A DNA stretch of 64,000 nt from Actinomycetota bacterium. GTDB taxonomy: Bacteria > Actinomycetota > Actinomycetes > Nanopelagicales > Nanopelagicaceae. Location of the stretch: contig CANHRM010000002.1 in assembly GCA_947463725.1 (NCBI GenBank), positions 1 to 64,000 on the forward strand, written 5' to 3'. The number at the start of each line of letters is the position of its first letter. Position 1 is the first letter of the stretch. Shown here in pieces: positions 48,802-58,493 of this stretch. Both the position numbers and the translations under genes were made by a program. The notes beneath the pieces are model-generated. The model saw only the letters and a program-made list of their open reading frames with translations. It was not told where the DNA came from and did not search any database.

Positions 48802-49482
48802 ATGTTCGTTATCGCCCTATTAATGGAGTTCTTACGTCCACACAAAACAATTCCAATAACACCTTGGCGTGCGCAGAATCGTTGGGACTTATCCCTCTCC
48901 CGAGTGGCGATCCTATTCTTTGGTTTATTCATATTTGGAATCGGTGATTCGCTATTGATCCAATCTAATTTTGGTAATGCGCCATGGTCTGTTTTAGCCC
49001 AAGGATTAGCAAAAACTTTTAATTCCGAAATTGGTCTTCTCACCTTTCTTATAAGCGCTGTAGTACTTCTACTTTGGGTTCCGCTAAAAGAGAAGCCAGG
49101 TTTCGGAACTATTTCTAATATTGTGATCATTGCCGCAGCAATTCAACTTGGTATTGATTTCATTCCACCTGCCGAAAATACATTAGTCGGCCTCATCTAC
49201 GTGTTTGCAGGAATTGCCTTAGTTGGCGCTGGTTCGAGTCTTTACATCACATGCGGACTTGGGCCGGGGCCACGAGATGGCCTCATGACCGCGATCCACC
49301 ACAAGAGCGGTATTCGTGTAGGTCGAGTTCGTTTAGCGATCGAGGGAACAGTTTTGGTACTGGGTGCGCTGCTGGGTGGCCATTTAGGCGCAGGAACTGC
49401 CCTATTCGCGCTATTAATCGGCCAATCAATCGCAATTTTCTTAGGGATCGTGGCTCGGCTTACCTCAAATACTTCACAGTAA
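48802..49482 (+). CDS. YczE/YitT-like integral membrane protein
   Basis: ILFFGLFIFGIGDSLLIQSNFGNAPWSVLAQGL...GPGPRDGLMTAIH; ATG 48802 placed by TATCCT-N6-ATG. Confidence 0.82.
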   Translation: MFVIALLMEFLRPHKTIPITPWRAQNRWDLSLSRVAILFFGLFIFGIGDSLLIQSNFGNAPWSVLAQGLAKTFNSEIGLLTFLISAVVLLLWVPLKEKPGFGTISNIVIIAAAIQLGIDFIPPAENTLVGLIYVFAGIALVGAGSSLYITCGLGPGPRDGLMTAIHHKSGIRVGRVRLAIEGTVLVLGALLGGHLGAGTALFALLIGQSIAIFLGIVARLTSNTSQ

Positions 49483-49513
49483 GCCTTAGGTTTGGCCTTA
49501 AGTTCCCTGCGTT

Positions 49514-49552
49514 AGCCGAACGTTCTTCGGCTCGGAGTCGCAAACACCTCCG
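49514..49552 (+). promoter_or_regulatory. Structured leader of NCS2 permease gene
   Basis: AGCCGAA-cgttc-TTCGGCT (49514-49532) followed by CGGAG (49533-49537) pairing with CTCCG (49548-49552); no U-tract. Confidence 0.4.
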
Positions 49553-49577
49553 TTAACAAAATTAGAAAGGCACCTCA

Positions 49578-51116
49578 TTGACTAAAACTCTAGACAGATA
49601 TTTCAAGATTTCAGAACGTGGATCTTCAATATCTACTGAAATCCGTGGCGGAATCGTCACCTTCTTCACGATGGCTTACATCGTGGCACTTAATCCACTT
49701 ATCCTCGGCGGCGTAAAAGACTCAACCGGGCATTACCTCGGCGGCGGCACAGACGGTGCAAACTTTGCAGCGATCGCAGCTATGACTGCTCTTATGGCAG
49801 GTCTACTTACTATTCTTATGGGCGCAGTTGCGAATTTCCCACTGGCACTTGCTACAGGTCTTGGTCTTAATACATTCGTTGCAGTCGGCATCGCAGCGAA
49901 GATGACTTGGGCTGATGCGATGGGTCTGGTTGTGATTGAAGGTCTCATTATTACTGTTCTAGTACTCACCGGCTTTAGAACCGCAGTCTTTAAAGCAGTT
50001 CCACAACAACTTAAGATCGCAATCTCTGTTGGTATTGGTCTGTTTATTACTCTAATTGGTCTGGTTGATGCGGGCTTCGTTCGCAAGACTCCAGGTACTG
50101 GTCCGGTTCCGGTAACGCTAGGCAACGATGGAACTCTCGTGGGTTGGCCAATCATCGTATTTGGCTTCGGATTGTTATTGATGATTATCTTGCTAGTTCG
50201 AAAAGTGAAGGGCGCAATCCTTATCGGAATCGTTGCCTCAACTGTGCTCTCAATAGTTATCGAGAAGGCATTTAAAATCGGAGCTAACTACCTGCCAGGT
50301 GGAGTTGTAAACAATGTCTTCGGCGGAACTATGCCGGATACTTTCAAAGGCGTAACAGTTCGTGACGCTGACGGAGTAGCTCTTCTGTATACAAATCCAA
50401 AGGGCTGGGGACTAAATGTACCGAGCGTGCCAGATAACTTTGTAGCCACTCCTGACTTCTCGCTCTTCGGCAAGTTCGATCTGCTTGGAGCTTTCAATTT
50501 CAAGGGCGTAACCGTTATTGCCGCAATCCTCTTCGTATTCACACTGTTGCTATCTGACTTCTTCGACACTGTCGGAACTGTTACAGCAATTGGATCAGAA
50601 GCAGGACTAATTGACAAAGATGGAAATGTTCCTAACAACAACAAGATTCTTTTTGTTGACTCTGTTGCAGCAGTTGCAGGTGGCGCAGGAAGCATCTCTT
50701 CTAATACCAGCTACATTGAATCGGCTTCAGGAGTAGGCGAAGGCGCACGTACTGGCTTAGCATCAATAGTCACCGGAATTCTTTTCCTATTGACTACATT
50801 CCTAGCCCCACTCGTAGCTGTTATTCCTTACGAAGCTGCCACACCAGCACTCGTAATCGTAGGATTCTTGATGATGTCCCAGATCAAGGACATCGATTGG
50901 TCTGATTACGGAATCGGTATTCCAGCTTTCTTAAGCATTATTTTGATGCCATTTACTTACAACATCTCAGTGGGCATCGGAGTAGGAATCATCTCTCACG
51001 TGATCATTCGTCTCGTACAGGGTCGCTCAAAAGAAGTTCACGCTCTTCTTTATATCGTCTCTGGACTATTCATGATCTACTTCTTATCATCCCCAATAAA
51101 CATGTGGACTGCATAA
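49578..51116 (+). CDS. NCS2 family (AzgA-type) purine permease
   Basis: EIRGGIVTFFTMAYIVALNPLILGG, LATGLGLNTFVA, SSNTSYIESASGVGEGARTGL; TTG start. Confidence 0.93.
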   Translation: MTKTLDRYFKISERGSSISTEIRGGIVTFFTMAYIVALNPLILGGVKDSTGHYLGGGTDGANFAAIAAMTALMAGLLTILMGAVANFPLALATGLGLNTFVAVGIAAKMTWADAMGLVVIEGLIITVLVLTGFRTAVFKAVPQQLKIAISVGIGLFITLIGLVDAGFVRKTPGTGPVPVTLGNDGTLVGWPIIVFGFGLLLMIILLVRKVKGAILIGIVASTVLSIVIEKAFKIGANYLPGGVVNNVFGGTMPDTFKGVTVRDADGVALLYTNPKGWGLNVPSVPDNFVATPDFSLFGKFDLLGAFNFKGVTVIAAILFVFTLLLSDFFDTVGTVTAIGSEAGLIDKDGNVPNNNKILFVDSVAAVAGGAGSISSNTSYIESASGVGEGARTGLASIVTGILFLLTTFLAPLVAVIPYEAATPALVIVGFLMMSQIKDIDWSDYGIGIPAFLSIILMPFTYNISVGIGVGIISHVIIRLVQGRSKEVHALLYIVSGLFMIYFLSSPINMWTA

Positions 51117-51130
51117 GACTAATAGCGATA

Positions 51131-51170
51131 AAAGACGGGCCACGAGAAATCGTGGCCCGTTTTCTTTTAT
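51131..51170 (+). terminator. Rho-independent terminator of NCS2 permease gene
   Basis: ACGGGCCACGA-gaaa-TCGTGGCCCGT 11-bp stem plus TTTTCTTTT. Confidence 0.93.
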
Positions 51171-51820
51171 GGCAACTTCCAATTGATTGGAGCTTGCCCT
51201 GAAGTCGTCAATAATTCATTGCATCTGGTAAACGGTTTACTATCGAAGAATCCGCGATAAACCGATAATGGGCTCGGATGAACTGACTCAATCTTTTGCG
51301 ACTCATCGAAATTCTTGCCCATGCGTTGCGCATGACTCCCCCAAAGAATTAATACACAACCTCGATTAGCCAAGATCTCTAATGCAGCCGCAGTTATCCT
51401 CTGCCAACCGATATTGAGGTGCTCTGATTTATCATCCAGATTCAGTGTCAACGAGCTATTTAAAAGAGCAACCCCATTACTGGCCCACTCTGATAAGTCT
51501 CCATTTTTCGGATAAGAGTAACCTGTGTCTGAAACGTATTCCGTAAATATATTTTTTAGCGAAGCTGGAAGTCTCTCATGGTCGGGATTGACGCTAAAAG
51601 CTAATCCAGTTGCGTATCCCGGTGTTGGATAAGGGTCTTGGCCTAGGATTACAGCTCGGTAATGTTCAATCGGAAAACTAAATACACGAAGAACATTTTC
51701 ATATTTCGGCGTGATGCGTTGCGAGGTAATTAATTTTTCGATAGCTGCTAACTCTTTTTCATAACTCGCAAATAGAGGTAGCCAACTCTTATCGATTTGC
51801 GCGAGCAAAGAACCGAGCAC
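51167..51820 (-). CDS. ung: Uracil-DNA glycosylase
   Basis: VILGQDPYPTPGYATGLAFSV, GVALLNSSLTL, HPSPLSVYRGFF. Confidence 0.95.
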   Translation of the reverse strand: MLGSLLAQIDKSWLPLFASYEKELAAIEKLITSQRITPKYENVLRVFSFPIEHYRAVILGQDPYPTPGYATGLAFSVNPDHERLPASLKNIFTEYVSDTGYSYPKNGDLSEWASNGVALLNSSLTLNLDDKSEHLNIGWQRITAAALEILANRGCVLILWGSHAQRMGKNFDESQKIESVHPSPLSVYRGFFDSKPFTRCNELLTTSGQAPINWKLP

Positions 51821-52580
51821 CTTCTTTAGTTACCGTGAGCGGATAATTGAAGACGTCAGAAACATTAGGCGTGGTCAATACCTCGTTGATCTCGCCGGCA
51901 TAAGCAATCTGGCCATTCTTAATCAGAAGTGCGTGCGTAGTTCCGACCGGGATCTCTTCAAGGTGATGTGTGACAATAATTGAAGCTGGTGAAGATGGGT
52001 CACTGGCAAAGGTGGCGAAACGCGATAACAGATCTTCCCGGCCCGGCAGGTCTAAGCCCGATGTTGGTTCATCTAACAAGATCAATTCAGGATCCACCAT
52101 TAGCGCTCGAGCGATGGTCACGCGTTTGCGTTCGCCTTCACTCAAGGTTCCGTAAGTACGGTCACCTAGCTGACGAACACCGAAAGTGGTTAATAGTGCA
52201 ATAGCTCGGGACTCATCCCAAAGATCGTAACTTTCATTCCATCGACCACTAATTGCATAAGCTGCCGTGAGAACAACATCTCGAACTAGTTCATCATCTG
52301 GGATACCGCTTGTGCTGTTTGCCGAAACTAATCCAATCCGGGTGCGCAATTCAAAGAGATCTACTTTGCCCATTGCTTTATCTAGGATCCTGGCTGCGCC
52401 AGACGATGGAAATATACGAGTAGCGATCAACTGCAATAGAGTGGATTTGCCGGCACCGTTTGGACCCAAAATTACCCACCGCTGGCCAGTTTGTAAGGTC
52501 AGCGAAATTGGCCCCAAGATAGTTGAGGCCCCACGACGAACAGTTACTTCATCGAGGGTAAGAACGGTATCGCTTGCCAT
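51789..52580 (-). CDS. ABC transporter ATP-binding protein
   Basis: VILGPNGAGKSTLLQLIA, LSEGERKRVTIARALMVDPELILLDEPTSGLD; ATG 52580. Confidence 0.93.
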   Translation of the reverse strand: MASDTVLTLDEVTVRRGASTILGPISLTLQTGQRWVILGPNGAGKSTLLQLIATRIFPSSGAARILDKAMGKVDLFELRTRIGLVSANSTSGIPDDELVRDVVLTAAYAISGRWNESYDLWDESRAIALLTTFGVRQLGDRTYGTLSEGERKRVTIARALMVDPELILLDEPTSGLDLPGREDLLSRFATFASDPSSPASIIVTHHLEEIPVGTTHALLIKNGQIAYAGEINEVLTTPNVSDVFNYPLTVTKEGARFFARANR

Positions 52581-52620
52581 AGAGCGAAAAGATAGCGTGA
52601 ATTCACGGTAATCTGCGCAT

Positions 52621-53811
52621 ATGAGCAGCGATGCGCAACACACTGGGCTAATCCTTTTAACTGGTACGGACGCCCCTGGCATCACGCAAGCCCTATTTGC
52701 CGCCTTAGAACCTTTTGCCATCACCGTGTTAGATATCGAACAGGTTGTAATAAGTGATCGCTTGATCCTGACAGTTTTGATTGGTTTAAGCCCGGCACAT
52801 AGCAAGGCCATCGAAGCTGACTTAGATGAGTGTGCAATCAAATTAGGCGTAGATATTGCGACCCTGTTTTCAGATTCTGCAACTAGTTCAATTCAGGCCA
52901 AACAAGGGCTACTACATGTCGTCGCTCTTTCACAAAAATTGCAACCAAGTGCGATTGCTCAGATTGCCACAGCGATAACAACGCAAGGTGGAAACATTGA
53001 AAGAATATTTCGTACTGCTTCATATCCGGTTACTGCAGTTGAATTTCAAGTATCAGCCGCCAGTGTGGAGCAATTACGCGCATCTCTTGCCTTAGTGGCT
53101 CGTGAAGTTGGAATCGATATCGCAGTCTCCCCCGGCGGTTTAGCGAGGTTAGCCAAGAAATTAGTTGTCATGGATGTCGATTCAACTCTTATCCAACAGG
53201 AAGTAATCGAGTTGCTGGCCGCCAAAGTTGGTGTTGAGAAAGAGGTCATCGAAATAACCAATGCCGCAATGGCTGGCGAATTGGATTTTGAAGCTTCTTT
53301 GCGCGCACGTGTCGCGTTATTGGCTGGTGCTTCTGAAGAAATTCTAGACGAAGTGCGTAACGAGATTAAGTTGACACCTGGGGCTCGAACGTTGGTTAAA
53401 ACCTTGCAGAAGTTAGGCCACGAAGTAGCTGTTGTTTCAGGTGGTTTTACTTGCGTGATCGAGCCCTTGTTAGCCGATTTAGGAATCACTAACTACCGCG
53501 CAAATAACCTCGAGATCGTCGCCGGAAAGTTAACCGGACAAGTACTTGAACCAATCATCGATCGGGCCGCTAAAGCGCAAGCACTGCGTGATTTTGCAGT
53601 TAAAACTGGCGTAACTCTTGAGCAAACAATTGCGATTGGCGACGGTGCTAACGATCTCGACATGATTGCAGCCGCCGGACTTGGAATTGCATTTAACGCA
53701 AAACCTGCAGTTCGAGCAGCAGCTGACAGTTCATTAACTGCGCCTTACTTGGATTCAGTCCTCTATTTGCTTGGCATCACTCGCGAAGATGTAGAAGCGG
53801 CAAATATTTAA
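52621..53811 (+). CDS. serB: Phosphoserine phosphatase (ACT + HAD)
   Basis: VVMDVDSTLIQQEVIELLAAKVG, VAVVSGGFTCVIEPLLADLGI, AIGDGANDLDMIAAAGLGIAFNAKP. Confidence 0.95.
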   Translation: MSSDAQHTGLILLTGTDAPGITQALFAALEPFAITVLDIEQVVISDRLILTVLIGLSPAHSKAIEADLDECAIKLGVDIATLFSDSATSSIQAKQGLLHVVALSQKLQPSAIAQIATAITTQGGNIERIFRTASYPVTAVEFQVSAASVEQLRASLALVAREVGIDIAVSPGGLARLAKKLVVMDVDSTLIQQEVIELLAAKVGVEKEVIEITNAAMAGELDFEASLRARVALLAGASEEILDEVRNEIKLTPGARTLVKTLQKLGHEVAVVSGGFTCVIEPLLADLGITNYRANNLEIVAGKLTGQVLEPIIDRAAKAQALRDFAVKTGVTLEQTIAIGDGANDLDMIAAAGLGIAFNAKPAVRAAADSSLTAPYLDSVLYLLGITREDVEAANI

Positions 53812-53812
53812 G

Positions 53813-54652
53813 TTACAAGCGACAAGCGTGAATATCAGTTACCAAAATACCTCGAGCACCAATAGTCCAAAGATCATCCATCACGGCGTTAGTGTCCTGA
53901 CGCGGCACCATTGCTCGGACCGCAACCCAGTCAGCTTTTTGTAGTGGAGATATTGTAGGCGACTCCAAACCAGGAGTTAATTCACAAGCCCGATCAAGAG
54001 CGGTTTTGGGAATATCGTAATCAAGCAGCACATATTGTCTAGCCGTAACGACACCTTGCAGACGTCGAATAAGGATTTCTAAACCATCAGCCTGGCTGGC
54101 ATTTTTAATCAAAACAGCTTCACTATTTAGAATTGGTTCACCGAAAATCTTTAGGCCTGCTTGTCTAAGAGTATTTCCGGTGCTGACTACATCGGCAATT
54201 ACATCAGCAACTCCTAGTCTGACACTGCTTTCGACTGCGCCATCTAGGCGAACAACGTCGGCTGAGATCTTCAAATCTTTCAAGTGATTCGCTACTAAGC
54301 CGGGGTAAGCAGTTGCGATTCGTTTCCCAGCTAGATCACTAATCTTCCATTCGCGATCAGCGCTACCGGCAAATCTAAAAGTCGAACCACCAAAACCTAA
54401 ACCTAGAATTTCTTTTGCTGGCGCGCCAGAATCAATAAGTAAATCACGTCCGGTGATGCCAGCTTCCAATTCACCAGAACCAACATAAATCGCAATATCG
54501 CGTGGACGCAAATAATAAAACTCAACTCCATTTTCAGGATCAAGTAGAACTAAATCACGAGCATCAACCCGCTGGCGATAGCCCGCCTCTTTGAGAATTG
54601 CGATTGATGAGTCAGCAAGGGAACCCTTATTTGGTACGGCTATTCGAATCAT
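53813..54652 (-). CDS. hisG: ATP phosphoribosyltransferase, long form
   Basis: [51 protein letters not shown]-type [15 protein letters not shown]. Confidence 0.95.
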   Translation of the reverse strand: MIRIAVPNKGSLADSSIAILKEAGYRQRVDARDLVLLDPENGVEFYYLRPRDIAIYVGSGELEAGITGRDLLIDSGAPAKEILGLGFGGSTFRFAGSADREWKISDLAGKRIATAYPGLVANHLKDLKISADVVRLDGAVESSVRLGVADVIADVVSTGNTLRQAGLKIFGEPILNSEAVLIKNASQADGLEILIRRLQGVVTARQYVLLDYDIPKTALDRACELTPGLESPTISPLQKADWVAVRAMVPRQDTNAVMDDLWTIGARGILVTDIHACRL

Positions 54653-54661
54653 TCTTTACTC

Positions 54662-54925
54662 CTACAAGTATCGATATACATCGGCGAGTGAAATATTGCG
54701 AGCGATCATTAGTACCTGCAGGTGATACATCAGTTGGCTAATCTCCTCAGCAAGTGCCTCGTCACCTTCATGTTCGGCCGCTAACCAAACTTCGCCAGCT
54801 TCCTCTAGAACCTTCTTGCCGATTGAATGAACCCCAGCATTGACGGCGTTTACCGTGGCCGAGTCGCCTGTCTGGGATGCGACTTTTTCAGAGAGCTCAG
54901 AGAAAAGCGATTCAAATGACTTCAT
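54662..54925 (-). CDS. hisE: Phosphoribosyl-ATP pyrophosphatase
   Basis: [39 protein letters not shown]. Confidence 0.94.
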   Translation of the reverse strand: MKSFESLFSELSEKVASQTGDSATVNAVNAGVHSIGKKVLEEAGEVWLAAEHEGDEALAEEISQLMYHLQVLMIARNISLADVYRYL

Positions 54926-54977
54926 GGGATCAGTTTACTTCAACGTCAAAGATCATGAACCACTATTAAGTTCGAGA

Positions 54978-55643
54978 TTAGCTAATTGCCAACTGCGCTT
55001 TTTCCCGCAGAATAGTGACCATTTGCGCTGGGTCTTCGCTATTAAACACGGCACTGCCAGCTACAAAAGTATCGGCGCCTGCGAGTGCAGCTGACTCGAT
55101 CGTCTCGAGTGAGATGCCACCATCGACCTGAAGCCAGATTGCCTTTGCCCCAATTTCCTTTCGAGCGTGGGCGATCTTTGGTAATTGATTTGTCATAAAT
55201 TTTTGACCGCCAAAGCCCGGTTCAACTGTCATGATCAGCAACATGTCTAGGTCATCAAAGAATTCAAGATACGGATCTAACAAAGTATTTGGCTTAAGGG
55301 CTAGAGATGCTCGAGCGCCATTGCTACGAATCGCCTTTAACGTACTTCGAATATTCGCTGTGGCTTCAGCATGGATGGTCACACTGGCACAACCAACCTC
55401 GGCATACTTCGGTGCAATCAAATCGACGTTAGCAACCATAAGGTGAGCATCGACTGGCAATTGACTAACTGAGATGATCTCGGAAGCCTGTGCAAAATCA
55501 AAGGTGAAGTTAGGAACAAAAATATCATCCATCACATCGAGATGTACTAGATCAGAAGTAGCTGAAACCCGTTCTATTTCTGAGCCCAGATTAGAAAAAT
55601 CGGCGTTCAGAATGCTTGGTGTGATCCGAATCTGATGAGCCAT
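54978..55643 (-). CDS. rpe: Ribulose-phosphate 3-epimerase
   Basis: ITPSILNADFSNLGSEIERV, HLDVMDDIFVPNFTF, MTVEPGFGGQKF, VDGGI. Confidence 0.96.
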   Translation of the reverse strand: MAHQIRITPSILNADFSNLGSEIERVSATSDLVHLDVMDDIFVPNFTFDFAQASEIISVSQLPVDAHLMVANVDLIAPKYAEVGCASVTIHAEATANIRSTLKAIRSNGARASLALKPNTLLDPYLEFFDDLDMLLIMTVEPGFGGQKFMTNQLPKIAHARKEIGAKAIWLQVDGGISLETIESAALAGADTFVAGSAVFNSEDPAQMVTILREKAQLAIS

Positions 55644-55652
55644 AGTTAAAGC

Positions 55653-57008
55653 CTAACTCGACTTCTGGAAGATAGTCATGAACATAGCATCGGTGTTATG
55701 CATTTGAGGCCAAAGTAAGAGTGAACCATCATCGTTGGCGCTAACTAATCCAGCTGGATAATGCGGACGAAGATCCACCTTTTGAAGTTCAGGATGCTTC
55801 TTGAGAATTGCCGATACTTGAAATTTTGTCTCTGCTAAATGTGGTGAACAAGTAACGTAGGCAAAAAAACCACCCGGATTTAGCACCGAAATCGCGGCGT
55901 CACTTAATTCAATTTGTAAATCAGTCAGAGTTCTTAAGTCTGCAAGTGTGCGTCGCCAACGAACTTCGGGACGACGTCTAAGTGCACCTAACCCAGTACA
56001 AGGTACGTCGGCCAATATTGCATCAAACGTGCGAGCTATTTTTGCTATCTCACGACCATCGCTAACAATTACTTGTCCAAACTCAACGACTTGAGCGACC
56101 AAATTTGCCCGCGGCTGAGAAATTTCAATTGCGGTAAAAGTATGATCTCCCTGAGCCGCAATGCTCGAGATCAGTGCCGCTTTGCCACCAGGCCCAGCGC
56201 AAAGGTCTAACCAGTCGTGTACATCCTTGCTAACTGCTGCGAATATTTCAGCAACTAACTGGGAGCCTTCATCTTGCACTCCAGCTCGTCGATCTCTAAT
56301 TGCGGTAATTGCTCCAGGTGAACCAGACATTCGTACACCGTAAGGAGAAAATTGGGTTGGCACTCCCCCAAGTTCAATCAATTCTGCTTGAGTAGATCGA
56401 CCAGGCCAAGAAACCAGAGTTGGTTGAGCCGGAATATTATTAGCAATCAAAGCTGCGGTTACCTTAGCTTCAGTCTTTAGTAAATCAAAGTATGCCGAGA
56501 CAATCCATTGCGGATGTGAATATTGAATCGAAAGCCGTTCAATTGGATCTTTGATTTCGGCCAGCGGCGCCAACCAGTCTTCTAACGACTTTTTCAAAAC
56601 AGCTCGCAGTAGCGCGTTCAAAAAAGAGCCTTGCGCTTCGCCGAGTCGCTTGCGTGCAATATCCACCGACGCCGAAACTGCTGCATGATCTGGTACGCGC
56701 ATTTCATGTATCTGCTGTAACGCCATACGTCCGACATCAATAACTCCTGGATCTACTTGATCCCAGGACCGGTTTGAAACTTGTGCCAATATCCAATCGT
56801 GGCGACCTTGCATACGCAGTGTTCCATAAAGTAACTCTGTCGCAAATGCCTTATCTCGATCATCAAACTTGCTAGCAGTTAGGGCTTGAGGCAAAAGCAA
56901 ATTTGAGTAGCCATCGCTGCGGTTAACTTCAGTCAATAAATCGAAAACTAGAAGTCTGACTGCATCTGGGTTGGCGCGCTTATAGGTGCGCGGAACCGGG
57001 TTATTCAA
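55653..57008 (-). CDS. rsmB: 16S rRNA cytosine-5 methyltransferase RsmB/Fmu
   Basis: NusB-like N-term, DLCAGPGGKAALIS, DAILADVPCTGLGALRRRPEVRWRR; TTG 57008 overlaps the fmt stop. Confidence 0.92.
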   Translation of the reverse strand: MNNPVPRTYKRANPDAVRLLVFDLLTEVNRSDGYSNLLLPQALTASKFDDRDKAFATELLYGTLRMQGRHDWILAQVSNRSWDQVDPGVIDVGRMALQQIHEMRVPDHAAVSASVDIARKRLGEAQGSFLNALLRAVLKKSLEDWLAPLAEIKDPIERLSIQYSHPQWIVSAYFDLLKTEAKVTAALIANNIPAQPTLVSWPGRSTQAELIELGGVPTQFSPYGVRMSGSPGAITAIRDRRAGVQDEGSQLVAEIFAAVSKDVHDWLDLCAGPGGKAALISSIAAQGDHTFTAIEISQPRANLVAQVVEFGQVIVSDGREIAKIARTFDAILADVPCTGLGALRRRPEVRWRRTLADLRTLTDLQIELSDAAISVLNPGGFFAYVTCSPHLAETKFQVSAILKKHPELQKVDLRPHYPAGLVSANDDGSLLLWPQMHNTDAMFMTIFQKSS

Positions 57009-57906
57009 TGGTTTCCCCGTCGACAAAACGAGCGCCATTGGCCCATGCCACAGCTGACATTGACCTCTTTCCTGCCGGAGTGACTTCGAGTAGCTCAATA
57101 GCATTTGTCGAAGTTCCAACCAAGACGCTACCGTCAATTAGTGAAATGCGCCCGGTCGGTAGCGAATGCTCGTAAACTCGAGCTTTAGTTATTCTCAGCA
57201 CTTCGCCTCGGAATTTCGCTGTTGCACCAGGATTAGGCGCGAAACCCAATATCTTATTAACGATTTCTTTGGCGTTAGTAGACCAATCAATCTGTGCCTC
57301 AGTTTTTGAAAGTTTTGCAGCACTAGTAGCTAACGAATGATCTTGCGGAACTGGAGTAACCCCATTAGCGATTGCCTTCAAAGTTTCATCAATTGCATTT
57401 GGGCCCAATAGCGATAACTCATTAAGTAGTTCCCCAGCCGTAGCACCTGCTTTAATCGGATAGGTATTCTGGAAATAGATCGGACCAGTGTCCATTCCGG
57501 CTTCGAGTTGGAAAACAGAAATACCTGTTTCGGTTAGGCCGTCGATGATCGCTCTCTGAACCGGTGCAGCACCTCGCAACTTTGGTAGAAGTGAAAAATG
57601 TAGATTTATAAATCCAAATTTGGGTTGAACAAGTATGTGTTCGGGCAACAAAACACCGTAACCAATAGTGAGAACTAAATCATAAGTCTTTAGTCGATCA
57701 TCAAAATCTGCTGCCTTGTTTGGGCAGTAAATTTCAATTCCTTTAGCAGTTGCCCAATTTGAAACGGCTGTCGGTGTTAGTTCGCGACCTCTACCTACTT
57801 GACTGTCTGGGCGCGAAATAATCAACACCAAATCGTGCTCGGAAGTAAGTAGATACTCCAGAGTTGGAATAGCAACTTCAGGCGACGCGGCAACCGCAAT
57901 CTTCAC
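57001..57906 (-). CDS. fmt: Methionyl-tRNA formyltransferase
   Basis: FINLHFSLLPKLRGAAPVQRAIIDGLTETGISVFQLEAGMDTGPI. Confidence 0.96.
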   Translation of the reverse strand: MKIAVAASPEVAIPTLEYLLTSEHDLVLIISRPDSQVGRGRELTPTAVSNWATAKGIEIYCPNKAADFDDRLKTYDLVLTIGYGVLLPEHILVQPKFGFINLHFSLLPKLRGAAPVQRAIIDGLTETGISVFQLEAGMDTGPIYFQNTYPIKAGATAGELLNELSLLGPNAIDETLKAIANGVTPVPQDHSLATSAAKLSKTEAQIDWSTNAKEIVNKILGFAPNPGATAKFRGEVLRITKARVYEHSLPTGRISLIDGSVLVGTSTNAIELLEVTPAGKRSMSAVAWANGARFVDGETIE

Positions 57907-58466
57907 TAGTTTCCTAAACCATTTGTGAAGTGCGGCGAAACCTTAATAACCGGCAAAGTTCCGTTGGCAATTGCGGATCCAAACCATTCTGATTTGCGAA
58001 TCTCTTTCATAGCAAGCTTGCGATCAGCTGTTGTGAGTCGGTCAATAAAAACTATGCCATCTAAATGATCAGTCTCGTGCTGTATCGCTCGTGCCAGCAG
58101 CTCGCTACCTTCGACTTTAATTGGATCGCCATACATATTAAAACCTTTCGCTACAACACGCATAGCACGAGGTGTTGGGTAACGTAGATCAGGAAAACTC
58201 AAACAACCTTCTTCACCATCTTGCAGCTCCTCGCTTAGGTCTAGGGTTGGATTAATCAAATGACCTAGCTCGTCGTCAACATCCCAGACGAAAACCCGAA
58301 GAGATACTCCGATTTGTGGCGCAGCTAAACCAGCTCCCGGCGCTTCAAGCATTGTCTCGGTCAGATCGGCAACCAAATTGCGCAGTTCCTTATCAAAGTC
58401 GACAACAGTTGCTGCAGGGGTAACCAGCACTGGGTCTCCGAAGAGACGGATTGGTTGAATCGACAT
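57906..58466 (-). CDS. def: Peptide deformylase
   Basis: GAGLAAPQIGV, EEGCLSFP, IQHETDHLDGIVFIDRL. Confidence 0.97.
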   Translation of the reverse strand: MSIQPIRLFGDPVLVTPAATVVDFDKELRNLVADLTETMLEAPGAGLAAPQIGVSLRVFVWDVDDELGHLINPTLDLSEELQDGEEGCLSFPDLRYPTPRAMRVVAKGFNMYGDPIKVEGSELLARAIQHETDHLDGIVFIDRLTTADRKLAMKEIRKSEWFGSAIANGTLPVIKVSPHFTNGLGN

Positions 58467-58493
58467 AGGAGCAATCCTATCAAGAGCTAGGAG

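Noticed and set aside
49490-49577. Purine (guanine/adenine) riboswitch upstream of NCS2 permease
   Set aside because: No TATA...CCTAC core or three-way junction consensus seen.
52581-52841. 87-aa N-terminal extension of the ABC ATPase ORF
   Set aside because: Overlaps serB on the opposite strand; the domain starts at MASDTVLTLDEVTVRRG.
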